A stretch of DNA of 64,000 nt from Przewalskia tangutica (taxonomy: Eukaryota; Streptophyta; Magnoliopsida; Solanales; Solanaceae). Location of the stretch: assembly GCA_029844215.1 (NCBI GenBank), contig CM056724.1, positions 80,061,093-80,125,092 on the forward strand, in the 5' to 3' direction. Made by a program: the position numbers and the translations under genes. The notes beneath the pieces were generated by a model, which ran no database searches, was not told the origin of the DNA, and saw only the letters and a list, made by a program, of their open reading frames with translations. Positions 44,689 to 55,774 of this stretch are shown in pieces (position 1 is the first letter of the stretch; each line of letters opens with the position of its first letter).

Positions 44689-46477
44689 TAGGAAACAAAG
44701 GAGGTTTTATTAGCACCTCCGCGCTTAGCTGCCTTCGCTTTCCCACTGCTTTTCGGCCCATTCTTTTTGGACAAAACTTCTTGCCATCCATCATCTTTGT
44801 TGCTGGAAGCCATAACTTGTGTACCAGCCAAGCTATGTTCCCCGCGTTCAAAGTTAACGTTACTTGACACAAGCTGAGCCTTTTCCGTAGCACCGTTGTA
44901 TGTCACTTCATCCAATGAAGGTAGCGGGTTCATAGGCATCTCAGAATCAGAATGTTTTGACTCACCCCTCATCCTAACATGTTGTGTACTGCCATTGTGA
45001 GAATTAGGCAGTGAGGACTTTGCTAGAGAATCCCGCAAACATGGTGGGCCAGAATGACCCAAAACCGGAGGACCCGCGGCATGTGATACTTCTCCCAAGC
45101 TTCCGGTACCAGGAGGTGTTGTGTGCTCAGTTTCTTCAATGTCCATCAAGTTATCAGCATCTACGGGATGTTGATGAGTTGGTGGATGAGGGGGAGGAGG
45201 GTTGGTTCCACCCGTACCTTTGTTGACCTTCAAACGAGTAGAATCATCCTTGTTGTTAGGGGGTACCTCAGTATTGCGTGTTTTTGGAGCTTCTTCATTG
45301 TTGACATCATCCCTCAGCTTCCTACACTTCAAATGGTTGTGTCCAAAAGCCGCACAATGATAGCAAAAGTCCGGGTAATTCTCATAGTTTACCCTTTGAG
45401 TATACCTTCTGTTATCGGGGAGATTGACGACGAAATCCATTATCGGCCTCGCTAACATCCACTTCCACTAACTCTTGCATAGTTCATTTTAGACCTTTCC
45501 TTAGTATATTGGGTGTAAAGAGGTTTTCCTACACGTGAAGCAATCTTACTAAGGCCCGTTGCACTCCAAATAGAAAGGGGAATGTCCGGGAAAGTGACCC
45601 AAATAGGAATGTCCATAAACAAATCATCCGTTATAAGAACTCCTTTATTGATAGCCTTGAGCATCATGGTTTTCCCGTAGACCATATAAGGGCCTCCGTG
45701 AAGTACATTAGTGCGCTCTTCCTCCGTCATGAATTTGAACATCGCCCACCTTTGCCATATGGTATAATACGCATTTAACTCCCATCCTTTCACAATCGTA
45801 TTCAATGCTTCTCTTCCCGAAAGGACCCGTGAAGCAACCTATTAGGCAATAGCCCCAAGTTTCTATGAAAGGAACTTCATCCTCAGCTTCTATATGTACT
45901 TCCGCCCCTTGTTGTTCAATAAATTGTAACTTCATACCTTTTGCCTCAATCCTAGTTCCCGCAAAGACTCCAGCATAAGTCTTTTTAGGAGGGAAGGGAC
46001 CTTTGCCATGGTTTGGGGGAAGATTGTTTTGAGTTGTGGCCGTGGTAGGGATATGATGTGGTTTAGGAGATGCATTAGTGTGTAAATCATTGGGAGGTAT
46101 ATCTGGAGGTATAGGCAGAGGGGGAAGGTTAGAAGGGAGTGAGCTTGGGCATGATAGAAGAGATGATTTGCGTGCCATTTGGGAGGTAGGAATTTGTGTT
46201 GGTTTTCAGAAGTAATAGAAGGAAGAGGAGATAGAAGGGGTGAGGTGTTGTGAAATTCAGGAAGTAGTGAAGTGGTGTTAGATGAGAGAGGGGGGATGTT
46301 AAAGACTCTACTCGAATCCGAGGAAGTGTTAAAGACGAAAGGAGTGTTGTGATTCTTGTGATTGCCTCCACTTATCAAACTAGCTAAAGTAGGGAAGGCT
46401 TCATTGGTGACACTTAAAGAAATCTGGGGTTGTTGACTTGAATCACGAGAAGGCACTTTGAATCCCGTCTCATTCAA
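44688..46477 (-). pseudogene. LINE ORF1: DUF4283 plus CCHC zinc knuckle, frameshifted
   Basis: ORF1 is the RNA-binding partner of ORF2. Read leftwards there are four frame segments: 46477 to about 46160 (MNETGFKVPSRDSS..., Ser/Thr/Asn/Pro-rich); 46178 to about 45815 (KKTYAGVFAGTRIEAKGMKL..., start of DUF4283); 45805-45452 (YYTIWQRWAMFKF, GGPYMVYGKTMMLK, PIWVTFPDIPLSIWS, rest of DUF4283); and 45458-44688, with LARPIMDFVV and the knuckle CYHCAAFGHNHLKC. The tail is low complexity and ends basic (AKAAKRGG). The protein may start further right, since 46520-46798 is also open. The TAA stop overlaps the ORF2 ATG by one base at 44688. Confidence 0.85.
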
Positions 46478-46487
46478 TCGCGAATTT

Positions 46488-46869
46488 CGGCTCTTGCATC
46501 ATTGATGGTTATGGAGTTCCTAGGCTCTGGACATAGAAATAGCTTTGTTTCTCACAATTGACTTGGCTCTTCGTAACGCAGTAGTCAATGTCCCTAGATT
46601 GTCCCCCTGATCCGTCTTGGAACCAAGACCATCATAAAGTCCCGGAGTTATTAGAGAGTCATTGATACCCGCCTCATAAATGTGCGACGCCTCGGCTCTT
46701 GCATCATTGATGGTTATGGAGTTCCTAGGCTGCTTGGACATAGGAATAGCTTTGTTTCTCACAATTGACTTGGCTCTTCGTGTAACGTGAGTAGTCAATG
46801 CCCCTAGATTGTCCCCCTGATCCGTCTTGGAACCAAGACCATCATAAAGTCCCGAAGTTATTAGAGAGT
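46488..46869 (-). repeat. 205-bp tandem duplication upstream of LINE ORF1
   Basis: 'cggctcttgcatcattgatg' occurs at 46488 and 46693, and the two units agree to 'gttattagagagt', where M2 cuts the second copy. Minus-strand translation contains RRAKSIVRNKAI twice and ITINDARAE, so it may be N-terminal ORF1 coding sequence or a 5' UTR monomer. Confidence 0.8.
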
Positions 46870-47516
46870 TGTCACGACCCGAACCCGGGCCCGTGACTGG
46901 TGCCTTACCCCGGGCACCCTAGTGATACAACATCAGAGAAAAACCAGCGGAAATAAAAAACTCAAGAATGAAAACAGTGAAATAAGAAAGTAGGCTAACC
47001 CAAACGGTTACCTTTTTTATACATAATTTAAAACTTGAACAGTTACATCCCATACAAACCTGCCCACAACAAGGCTGCACTTCTAAGAATTTTGAAACCA
47101 TAATGACGGACAGGCCCCGCCATGCCTGAATATACAAAAATCTACTACTTCAGGGAACCGTACCACAGGACAAGCTTCCGGAGATATGGAGCTTTCCGAG
47201 AACTGAACCGCGACCCTAAGAGTGTGGATCAGCAAGCTATGTACCTCAACCTGCGGCATGAACGCAGGGCAAGGAGGTCGATAACAGTACCAAGTATGTG
47301 AATCAGAAAAATCAGAAATGAAATCATAATAGTCTATATAAAGCAGGAGACATGTATGATAACCAAACTACAGTACACAACACATAACAGTCATGTCAAG
47401 TCAGGGACTCACGCCCGTAAAGTCATCACTCAAATACAACCCGGGAATTTAACCCGCACAATGGCCACATGCCCCGGCATCTCACCTCGGTATAAGCATG
47501 GCCATGGAACCATCCT

Positions 47517-47765
47517 AGTGGGCCCATACCCGTGGACCATCCAGCGTGTCGGTATGCCCAAAGGAGTCAACAAGATAACAATCCCTGTGGAAGATACGTG
47601 GGCCACCCAACGCGTCGGTATGTCCAAACAACTAACAAGATAATACTCACTGTGGACGCATACCCGTGGGCTACCCAACGTGTCAGTATGTCCAAACAAT
47701 TAACCAGATAACACTCCTAATGGGAACATACCCGTGGGCTACCCAACGTGTCAGTATGCCCATCA
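47517..47765 (-). repeat. 69-bp minisatellite in M2 3' LTR
   Basis: Four units with 'catacccgtgg', 'caacgcgtcggtatg' and 'ccaaacaactaac'. On the minus strand, 'ggacataccgac' matches the P1 units near 5150-5480. One degenerate 87-bp-class unit lies beside it at about 47430-47515. Confidence 0.85.
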
Positions 47766-49283
47766 ATCAACCAGATAGCCGGCCCTCCATCGAGAGACTC
47801 GGTAGCACACAACCAAACACTTGCACAACAAGGCTATCACAACAAGCGAGGCGATTACCACAACTCAAGGTACTATAATCACTTAACACAACATCAAGTA
47901 TACCATTTAAAACCCGAGTATTTAACCCCAAAGGTCAAGTACTCCTACCTTTTATAAACAAGTCACTTATGTTTTTCATCACAAGGAGTTCAATATTTGA
48001 AAACGAGTTACTTCCCTTTTCCAAAAATCAAGTTACCATTTTAAATCTAATAATGAATACCTTCCTTTATTTTCTTTAAGTCGTTATAATTAACTTCCCA
48101 TAAAGCTATTATAACACTTTATGTTTTAAAACAATACAAGACAAAACCATGCCTTTCTTTTAAAACAAAACACTTCCAATTCTTAGGTCTCTTTTCTTTT
48201 AGAAATCGAATTCCTTACTTTGAAATTTTTAAGAAGATCAAAACTTGATTTCAATAGTTCTTATTAGAAATGACCATGATCTAGGAAATGTAATACAATT
48301 TTGTCTTATCTTAGCTTCTATGCAGATGGAGGTTTCTCTTGGTTTTAACATGATTGAATGTCATTACTATTTCCTTTATTAACGCTGCATTGGCTTGTTC
48401 GATTCTTCTTCCCATTTCGAAATTTGGGTAACATTATTCCTTTTTAAAAACCAGGACTCATTTCTCACGAATGAGGTTTCACACTTTGACACCATTTAAG
48501 TCAAATCACTTGTCCTTTGAAATCAACAAAACATTCTTTTACTTACATAAAGTGGTTATAACCAACTTCCCATAAAGCCGTTATAACACTTTATGTTTTA
48601 ACCCAACCAATTACACTATAAGCCCTTATGAGATCAAGAGGGCTTATTCTTTAACAACCAAGCACTTATTACTAACGAATAAGATTTTCCTACTCTTTTC
48701 TTCAAACAATCAAGACACTTACACTTCATATCAAGTCAAGGCACAAAAGGAGATTTAATTCCTTTAACACTGCGTCGTCTTCCGCACTATATATTTCACA
48801 AATAGTCATGCTGAAGAGGATAGGAAGAATCACATACCTCGCGACGATTGTCGACAATAAGCAAAATGCTCCACAGAACTATCGCCCTTAAGTAGAATAT
48901 GCTACCGTAGTACTTCAGTCCTATAAGGGTCATAAAACGTCTATCAAACTCTAGCTTGAACATAGAATAACTAAGTGCAAAGTCCCCAAATTCTACGACA
49001 ATTTGGACGGCACTTCCTTTGTCTTTACTAACTTGCCACCTTTGCTAAGGTCGAATTCAATAACCCAACGCCCCACACTAAACCAACCTTAAACCCCTTT
49101 CAAATCTTTCAAATCCAAGTTCTTAGGTCTAACATGATATCTAGCCCTAGACATCTTCAACAATTACAATCTCCCTTTACAACATGCGACGTCCCAATTA
49201 GAAATCCAATTGAAGTTACAATCTTAAGGCTAACATGCCCATTTCAGTTTTTAACAAGACAACAAGATCCAAATCTATACAAT

Positions 49284-49412
49284 ATAAAACAGCCTCAGGC
49301 TCAATTCTATACTACTACAATATAACAGCCTTAGGCTCAACTCTAAACTACTAAAATAAAACAGCCTCAGGCTCACATCTATACTACTAAAATAAAACAG
49401 CCTTAGGCTCAT
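49284..49412 (-). repeat. ~36-bp tandem repeat in M2 3' LTR
   Basis: Four units of 'acagcct(c/t)aggctca' with 'tatactacta' spacers; the same array is at 63272-63400. The core cctcaggctc/cttaggctc is near-palindromic. Confidence 0.8.
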
Positions 49413-50192
49413 AACCAAGAGAAAGGGGAAACTTTTACCTTAAGGAATAGCCCACAAAAGCCCCTTTTTCTTCCACCTCTTTCCGTCAAAATCGCCCACC
49501 AGCGTTACCCACAAGTTTACCCACACTTTTTCTTCTTGCCGCCGCTCCAACAATCTCCTCTAAAGCTAGGTTTTCTTCCAAAAACTAGAGAGAAGGGAGA
49601 GGGTTTTTCTTAGGAGGGTTTGGAAATGAAATGAAATGGAATGGCCAAGTCTTCCAAGACTTGGCCCTAAAATAGGACCACTCATCGATAAAAGGATGGG
49701 AGGACACTTGTCACCCTCCCATCGGTTATAAACGAAAGATCCCCTGTTTTTCGTCACTTATGCACAAAATTCCGCCTCGGCGCGGCCGCGGCCACAGCGC
49801 TCCACTTCAAAAATAAATCTTCCGCATGTCGGCGCGCGACCTGCATTCGGCGCGCGGCTGACCCTGTGAGCCCCGGTACAAGCGCGCGCGACCCTGCGAT
49901 CGGCCGCCTGTACTTCAACTGCACTTGCGCTGCTGCGCACCAAACTTGTAACTTCCATAACTTTTGACTCCGATGTCCAAACGACGAACGATTTGTTGCG
50001 TTGGGATCTAGATTTAACGGACTACACATTAGGCCTTTTAAACACCTCGAAATTCTTAACAACTGGGGTACAACACTCCAAGGTAAACTCAAAATCCGTC
50101 CAACACATGTTGTCAACTTATCTATCAACTTTTCACATCTTAAATTCCTTGGTATGTTCTTATCTAACTCCTTGAATTTACGGGGTGTAACA

Positions 50193-50589
50193 TTCTCCCC
50201 CCCTTAGAAACATTCGTCCCGAATGTTCCTTCTAAGTCTCCAAAACGCAGACGCCGGTATAGTCTTCACTACTCCACTCATGAAAGAATCAGTTATGCCA
50301 CTCATGGACTTATCACTAGAAAAATACTCCCCACATACTATGTACTTCCGACAAGGATCACTGTAAAATCTTTTACTCTAGCCGGTCTTACCTCTAAAGT
50401 TTCGATTGTTATAAATTCTAAGGTTCAAAGTTTTTCTCATCCCCAGACTTACCCTCTTCACTAATCAGGCTTCTAAATCACATTTTTAACACAGAGTTAT
50501 CCGAACATAACACATAACACATCACCCTAACATCAATGCATACACTAGAGGTTTAAGAATATACCTGTAACTACTGCTTCACTTTCCCT
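50193..50589 (-). other. M2 gag-to-LTR tail with polypurine tract and hairpin
   Basis: Contains the G-rich tract (AAGGGGGGG on the minus strand) and the hairpin AACATTCG...CGAATGTT (50209-50227). It is shorter than in P1, P2, P3 and M1 and lacks the KMTKFGG-type patch. No gene is seen. Confidence 0.65.
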
Positions 50590-51762
50590 TTTTGTCGTTC
50601 TACTCATGTTCCTTCCCTGCACGGCGCACAAAAGGAGGAGATGAATCGACCATCGATCCGAAGGGTGAGTCTCTACATCCGCGCTATCTACGGTTGGACA
50701 ATTCCTGCAAAATGGCCTGCGTCGCATGCAAAACAAACCCCATTCCAAAGACGACACTCCCACCTGGAGCCTACCACAACGGCCAACGAGGTAGGGGTGG
50801 TCCCATCGACTAACGTCCTCGCTCCCCAAAACACGAAACACAGGAGCCACGACCGCTCACGAATTTCTGAACGTCCGAAGGCGTGATGGAGCACTCTGTA
50901 CTGGCTGAGGTAAATAACTAGCTGCTCGAAATTTGTTTGCCTCGAAGGTCACCAGAGGACTCTGCTCACGGCCTCTTCTGGCGATCTTGGTTATTCCGTC
51001 GACCTCTCGTTCGCCGATCTGCTGCATAGGCACGGATGCGGGCAATGTCCATGCTCGGTGAAGAGCTCTTCTGCGTGCATCCTCCGCTAAATAATCATCG
51101 AGTCAGGTGACATAACGGTGCACTCTATCCTCCATATTGGCCACCACGTGAGGACATACCGGGCGATGAGTCAAACTCTACATTGTACTCGAGTATGCGC
51201 CTCTTTGTCTTAGCATCAAAAATTTGTCGGCCCGTGCCCTCCTCATCTGTGGAGGCAAGAAATGGCCAAGGAAAGCCTCGGAGAACTCACCCCAACCAGC
51301 TGGAGGTGCATGTTCCCCCCGGGACAGCTCCCACGAATCAAACCAGTCGACTGCAGTATCACGCAGCCGATGTGAACCCAAAACCACTGACTCGGTCTCC
51401 GAAGCCTTGATCACTCTCATGATCCGCTGTAACTGTCGGATGAACTCCTGCGGATCATCCTCAGGCCTCGACCCGTAGAACTCAGGTGGGCTACAACTCA
51501 GAAAATCCCGTAGCCTCAAACTATCTGACCTCGGGTGAACTATGGGTGCTACTGGAACTGCTGCATCCAGTCTATCCTCGTGCCTGGCCACGATCCTGGC
51601 CAATAACTGGGCCATCTCCTTGTAACCCATCTCCTCTGCCCCAGGCTGTGGGACTGGAGGCTCATGTGCCGGGGTCTCAGGAGAGACCGCTGCTGCTCTA
51701 CTCGCAGCTCCCTCTGCTGCCTTGCCCTTCTGGGCTCTGGTTGCCTTGCGTGGAGGCATCAC
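50590..51762 (-). pseudogene. gag: M2 gag: N-terminal 190 codons intact, C-terminal part frameshifted
   Basis: The best-preserved Gag of the gag-only family. A 194-residue frame (51178-51762) starts MMPPRKATRAQKGKAAEG, has a Pro/Ala-rich linker, then the core MGYKEMAQLLARIVARHEDR, LRLRDFLSCSPPEFYG, DDPQEFIRQLQRIMRVIKA and LRDTAVDWFDSWELSRGEH. It leaves frame after FLMLRQRGAY near 51190. Later pieces are readable at 50857-51045 (VTFEANKFRAASYLP) and 50545-50850, where the zinc knuckles are damaged. The internal region then ends with no pol. This part keeps many CTG and CAG sites, in line with better base accuracy here. Confidence 0.85.
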
Positions 51763-51949
51763 TGGTATACAAAGAATACGTCAGAGGGAGTCCAAACTTA
51801 TAACACAGCTCTAAGGCACGATCTCAGAGTGAGAAGAATGGAAACCAATCCTAAATATCCTATAGCCTCCTGATTATAGATGTGGTGCACAACACACCGA
51901 TAATCAAGACTCTACTGGATACGATGCGTAGACACTCTCAGGATTAAGC

Positions 51950-51960
51950 GCTCGATACCA
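51950..51960 (-). other. M2 primer-binding site, one base missing
   Basis: Minus-strand TGGTATCGAGC, the same missing A of CAG as in P1. Confidence 0.8.
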
Positions 51961-51964
51961 CTCT

Positions 51965-52198
51965 TGTCACGACCGAACCGGGCCGTGGTGGTGCCTACCG
52001 GGCACCCTAGTGATACAACATCGAGAAAAACGGTGGAAATAAAAACTCAAGAATGAAAGCGATGAAATAAGAAAGTAGGCTAACCCAAACGGTTACCTTT
52101 TTTATACATAATTTAAAACTTGAGCGATTACATCCCATACAAACGCCTGGCGATTACTCTGGACCTCTAAGAATTTTGAAACCATAATGACGGGACAG
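51965..52198 (-). repeat. M2 5' LTR, part 1
   Basis: Matches 46870-47105 of the M2 3' LTR and stops in 'aatgacgggacag' where P3 begins. Confidence 0.88.
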
Positions 52199-52626
52199 TG
52201 TTATACCGTATTTCTGAGTATATACGTGGGGCGTCGTCACGACAATTTGAGACTTAAAGTTTGGCTAGTTTGAAATTTTGTGCACAACCCCGTATAGAAT
52301 CGTTTTTAGTGAAGCGTTTCTGAGAACTTGCGAAGGAAAATTCCGGCTATGTCGTTTTGTATTTTGCGGATTTTTCCGGCGACGGAACATTTTGGGCCAA
52401 CGAGAGGTGAAACTTGTCACCCTCAGTGGGCGATGTGGATGGCCGGTTGGGTCACGGGTTTGGGGCCAATTGGCTCCTTGTTTTGGCCTTGTTTTGTGGC
52501 TTGTTTGGTGCCTTGTTTTGTGCCATGTTTGGTGGAGTAGGGATAGGGTGCACTTGGCTTGATCAAGGCCTTACACTTGCCTTGCACATGGCTTGATCTT
52601 GGCCATTGGTTGGCTTTTGGTTTTCC

Positions 52627-52634
52627 TATAAATA
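52627..52634 (+). promoter_or_regulatory. LTR TATA box (P3 5' LTR)
   Basis: TATAAATA, 428 bp into the LTR. It would drive P3 RNA starting near 52660 with a leader of about 2.9 kb before the primer-binding site. The same site in the 3' LTR is at 58153-58160. Confidence 0.6.
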
Positions 52635-54539
52635 CCCCCCTAAGCTTGAAGACTTCATCATCCAAAATCTTCCAAGTCTTGAGTCCCTCTCCTCCTCTTG
52701 AGTTGTTCTCGTCCTAAGCCTTCCTCCCCTTTGAGTGGCCTTGTGGCGAGAGCCTCCCCCTTAGTAGTGTTGGTAGAGGGTACCCCTAGCCTAGTTGTTT
52801 CGTATAATACACCCTCCGTGGTAGAAGTATTCTCCAAGTATTGTTATAATGCCCAAAAATACCTTAGCCTTTACCTTGTAGTATTCCAAAAGTTACCTCT
52901 ATACGTAGAGCCCGGAAATACTACCTTTTGTCCTTTTAGTCTCAAACCGAAACCCTAAGGAAATCTTCATAGTTGGTTGAAGTATTTAAGTAGAAGTTGG
53001 TTAGAACTTCTAAGGGTTGTTTGGAGCGCACAGAGTTGGAGCTAAACCTTGCTCAGGATCGACTTTTATCTCGGATAATTTTGGGCTTATCGAGGTAAAT
53101 AATCTTGTCCCCTTATTGTAATTGGAAATTACATGTTGTAGGATTATATAGTTGAAGTATACTATATATAGAACTGAACATAGCTTTGCGTGATGTCTTT
53201 TGACTTAAGCACGAATATAATAAAGAGAATCTGACTGTAATTACATAGGGCGTATTCTGATGAGACTTGTGTATTCTTGTATAGTAGAATTGTATACGTC
53301 CGGTTAGGCGTATAACCCCCGCCCTGGTTGTCTTGGTAGCGGCCTCGATAGAGGAGGAGATTTCTGTTGTTGCGGGAGAATCTGCAGAATTTTACGTAGA
53401 ATATGGAACCGTGCGGTTAGAAGTTAATAGGCGTTTGTGGCCTTATAGGTGGAAATCTGCGAGTAGCGTATTCTACTTGAAGAGTGGAAAGCGGCTAGCA
53501 GATTCTGATCTTGTGGAGCATTTTGCTTATTATCGATACTCGTCGCGAGGTATGTGAACCTCTTCCTATCCTTCTAGCATGATGCTTTGTAAACTATGTA
53601 GTGCGGTGAGCGTACGTGTGTTAAATGAGTTGGTTGGTTTAAAACATAGGGTGTTATAATAGCTTTATGGGAAGTTAGTTATAACGACTCTATGTAGGTA
53701 AGATTGGTTTGTTGATTGTAGAAGTTAAGGGACTTGATCTTGAAAGATAAGAGACTTAACTTGTTTTATAGTTATTAACATTTTGTTAAATGTGTTGTGA
53801 AACCTCATTCGCGAGTAATGAGTACTTGGTTTTAAAAGAATAATGTTTCTTGATTTGGAAATGAGAATAAGTGTCGAGCAAACCACGTGGCGCTAATAAA
53901 GGAAGGTGTATTGACAATTAACTAATTGTTATTAAAACGAGAAACCTCCATCTGCATAGAAGCTAAGATAAGACAAAATTGTATTACATTTCCTAGATCA
54001 TGGTCATGTTGTAACAAGATTGTTGTAAACAAGAATAAGCGGCTCACGTCTGAGACATATGTTACTCAATTGTTTTAAAAGAGATTAAGACTATGAGTTA
54101 TGAAACCCTTAAAATGAGAAACTTGAGCATTTGAAATTAGGCAAACTTGAGCGTTTGGAAAATAATGTTGTTACTTGATTTTACAAAAGGGAAGTATTTT
54201 GGTTTACCTAAAAATGTGAGTCACTCTATTTTTATACTACGTATCGGGTGACCTTTATGAAAGGAATGGATCTCTTAAAAGGAATTTAACGTCGTAGTAC
54301 TTTGAGTTAAAACCCGGACTTTGATCTGAAATGGAAGTACCTTGAGTTGTGTGTAACTTGCCTATGCTTGTTGTTGTGTAACTACTTTATGCTTGTTGTG
54401 ATAGCCTTTGTTGTGCAAGTGTTGATATCGGTGACTTCTTGGGAAGGAGTGGATCTTTTATAAAGGTCTAGAAGTATGGTAATTTGCTTGAGCTTGTTTG
54501 TGATAGCACGGTTGTGCGGTATATTGTTGTTGATGTCAC

Positions 54540-54960
54540 GTGGACATGTCTACACCGATCACGAATTCAGGGGCATGTGGCCATGCGGCAGGGTTGATTA
54601 CCTGATATATTGTTATTGTGGTTACATGGACATGTCTACACCGATGCAGAATTCCGGGGGCGTGTGGCCATGCGGCGGGGTAAATCACCCAATATTATTG
54701 TTGATAATGTCACTTGAACGTGTCTACACCGATGCAGAATTCCGGGGGCATGTGGCCATGGGGCATTGTTATTATTGTTGCATCATGGACACGTCTACAC
54801 CGATGCAGAAATTTCGGGGGCATGTGGCCATGGGGCATTGTTATTATTGTTGCATCATGGACACGTCTACACCGATGCAGAAATTCCGGGGGAGTGTGGC
54901 CATGGGGCATTGTTATTAGTGTTGCATCATGGACATGTCTACCGTCTGGAATTCCGGGCA
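54540..54960 (+). repeat. 87-bp-class minisatellite in P3 5' LTR
   Basis: About six units built on 'catgtctacaccgatgcaga' and 'ggggcattgttatt'; the last units differ from the first by the spacer 'gttgcatcatgg'. Confidence 0.85.
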
Positions 54961-55581
54961 TGCGGCCATGATGCGAACATGATTGATGTTGTGGGCGTGA
55001 GACCCATAGTTATATTTGAGTGATGACTTGAGGGCGTGAGTCCCTGACTTGACATGACTGCTTTTATGTTGTGAACTGTAGTTTTGTTATCATACATGTC
55101 TCCTGTTTTTATATAAGATTATGAGTTCATTTCTGATATTTTGATTTCACATACTTGGTACTGTTGTCTTGACCTCCTTGAAGTGCGTTCATCCGCAGTA
55201 GGAGTACATCGGTAGTGGATCCTCGCTCATAGGATCACGATTCGGCGTATTAGGAAGCTCCGTTTCTCGGAGGCTTATTCTTTGGTATGTGTTCCACTGA
55301 GTTGTAGGTTCTTGTACATTGTGGTATGGCGGGGCCTGTCCGTCATGGTTGTTGTAAATCTTAAGTGCATGTAATGCTTGTTGTGGCGGGGTTGTAAAAA
55401 GGATTAAAGCTGTTCGGGTTTTATGTATATATCTGAGAAGGCAAGCATTTTTAGTTGCTTTGTTTATGATCATATATCTTGTTTCATGTTTATGTTTTAT
55501 TTTCATTGGTTTTCTCGATGTTGTATCACTAGGGTGCCCGGTAAGGCACGATCCACGGGCAGGATCGGGTCGTGACAAAAG

Positions 55582-55593
55582 TGGTATCGAAGC
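55582..55593 (+). other. P3 primer-binding site, altered
   Basis: TGGTATCGAAGC directly after the LTR; it aligns with TGGTATCAGAGC with the CAG disturbed. Confidence 0.8.
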
Positions 55594-55774
55594 GATTAAT
55601 CCTCGGAAGGTGTCTGAGCCGTGTCTAGTAGAGTCTTGATTATCGATGTGTTGTGCACCACATCTATGTCGAGAGGCTGAGACATTTAGGATTAGTTTTC
55701 ATTCTTCTCATTCTAAGATCGTGCCTTAGAGGCGTGTTGTAAGTTGGACCCTCGGCGTATCTCGTTTTACGATT

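Larger units (their letters stand above)
41250..46869 (-). mobile_element. L1-type LINE, minus strand, 5' end displaced by M2
   Basis: The 3' end has a T run (41250-41259, poly(A) on the minus strand). ORF2 and ORF1 follow in order, then a 205-bp tandem duplication upstream of ORF1. M2 is inserted at 46869/46870, so the 5' end and its target duplication lie right of the window. ORF2 is long and nearly intact, so this is one of the younger coding sequences here. Confidence 0.9.
46870..50192 (-). repeat. M2 3' LTR, 3.3 kb
   Basis: From TGTCACGACCCG to CGGGGTGTAACA, then the polypurine tract on the minus strand (50193-50205). It contains the 69-bp array (47517-47765), the gag-only block (48274-48335), a roughly 36-bp 'aaacagcctcaggctca' repeat (49284-49412) and a GC-rich patch (49770-49960). 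Confidence 0.9.
52199..55577 (+). repeat. P3 5' LTR
   Basis: TGTTATACCG to GGGTCGTGACA. TATA at 52627-52634; gag-only block at 53940-54003; 87-bp minisatellite at 54540-54960; hairpin GTGGATCCT...AGGATCAC near 55216. Confidence 0.92.

Noticed and set aside
54710..54971. Several overlapping open frames on both strands with MDMSTPMQN- or HRCRHVHDA-type repeats
   Set aside because: They are translations of the 87-bp minisatellite, whose unit length is a multiple of three; no independent coding evidence.
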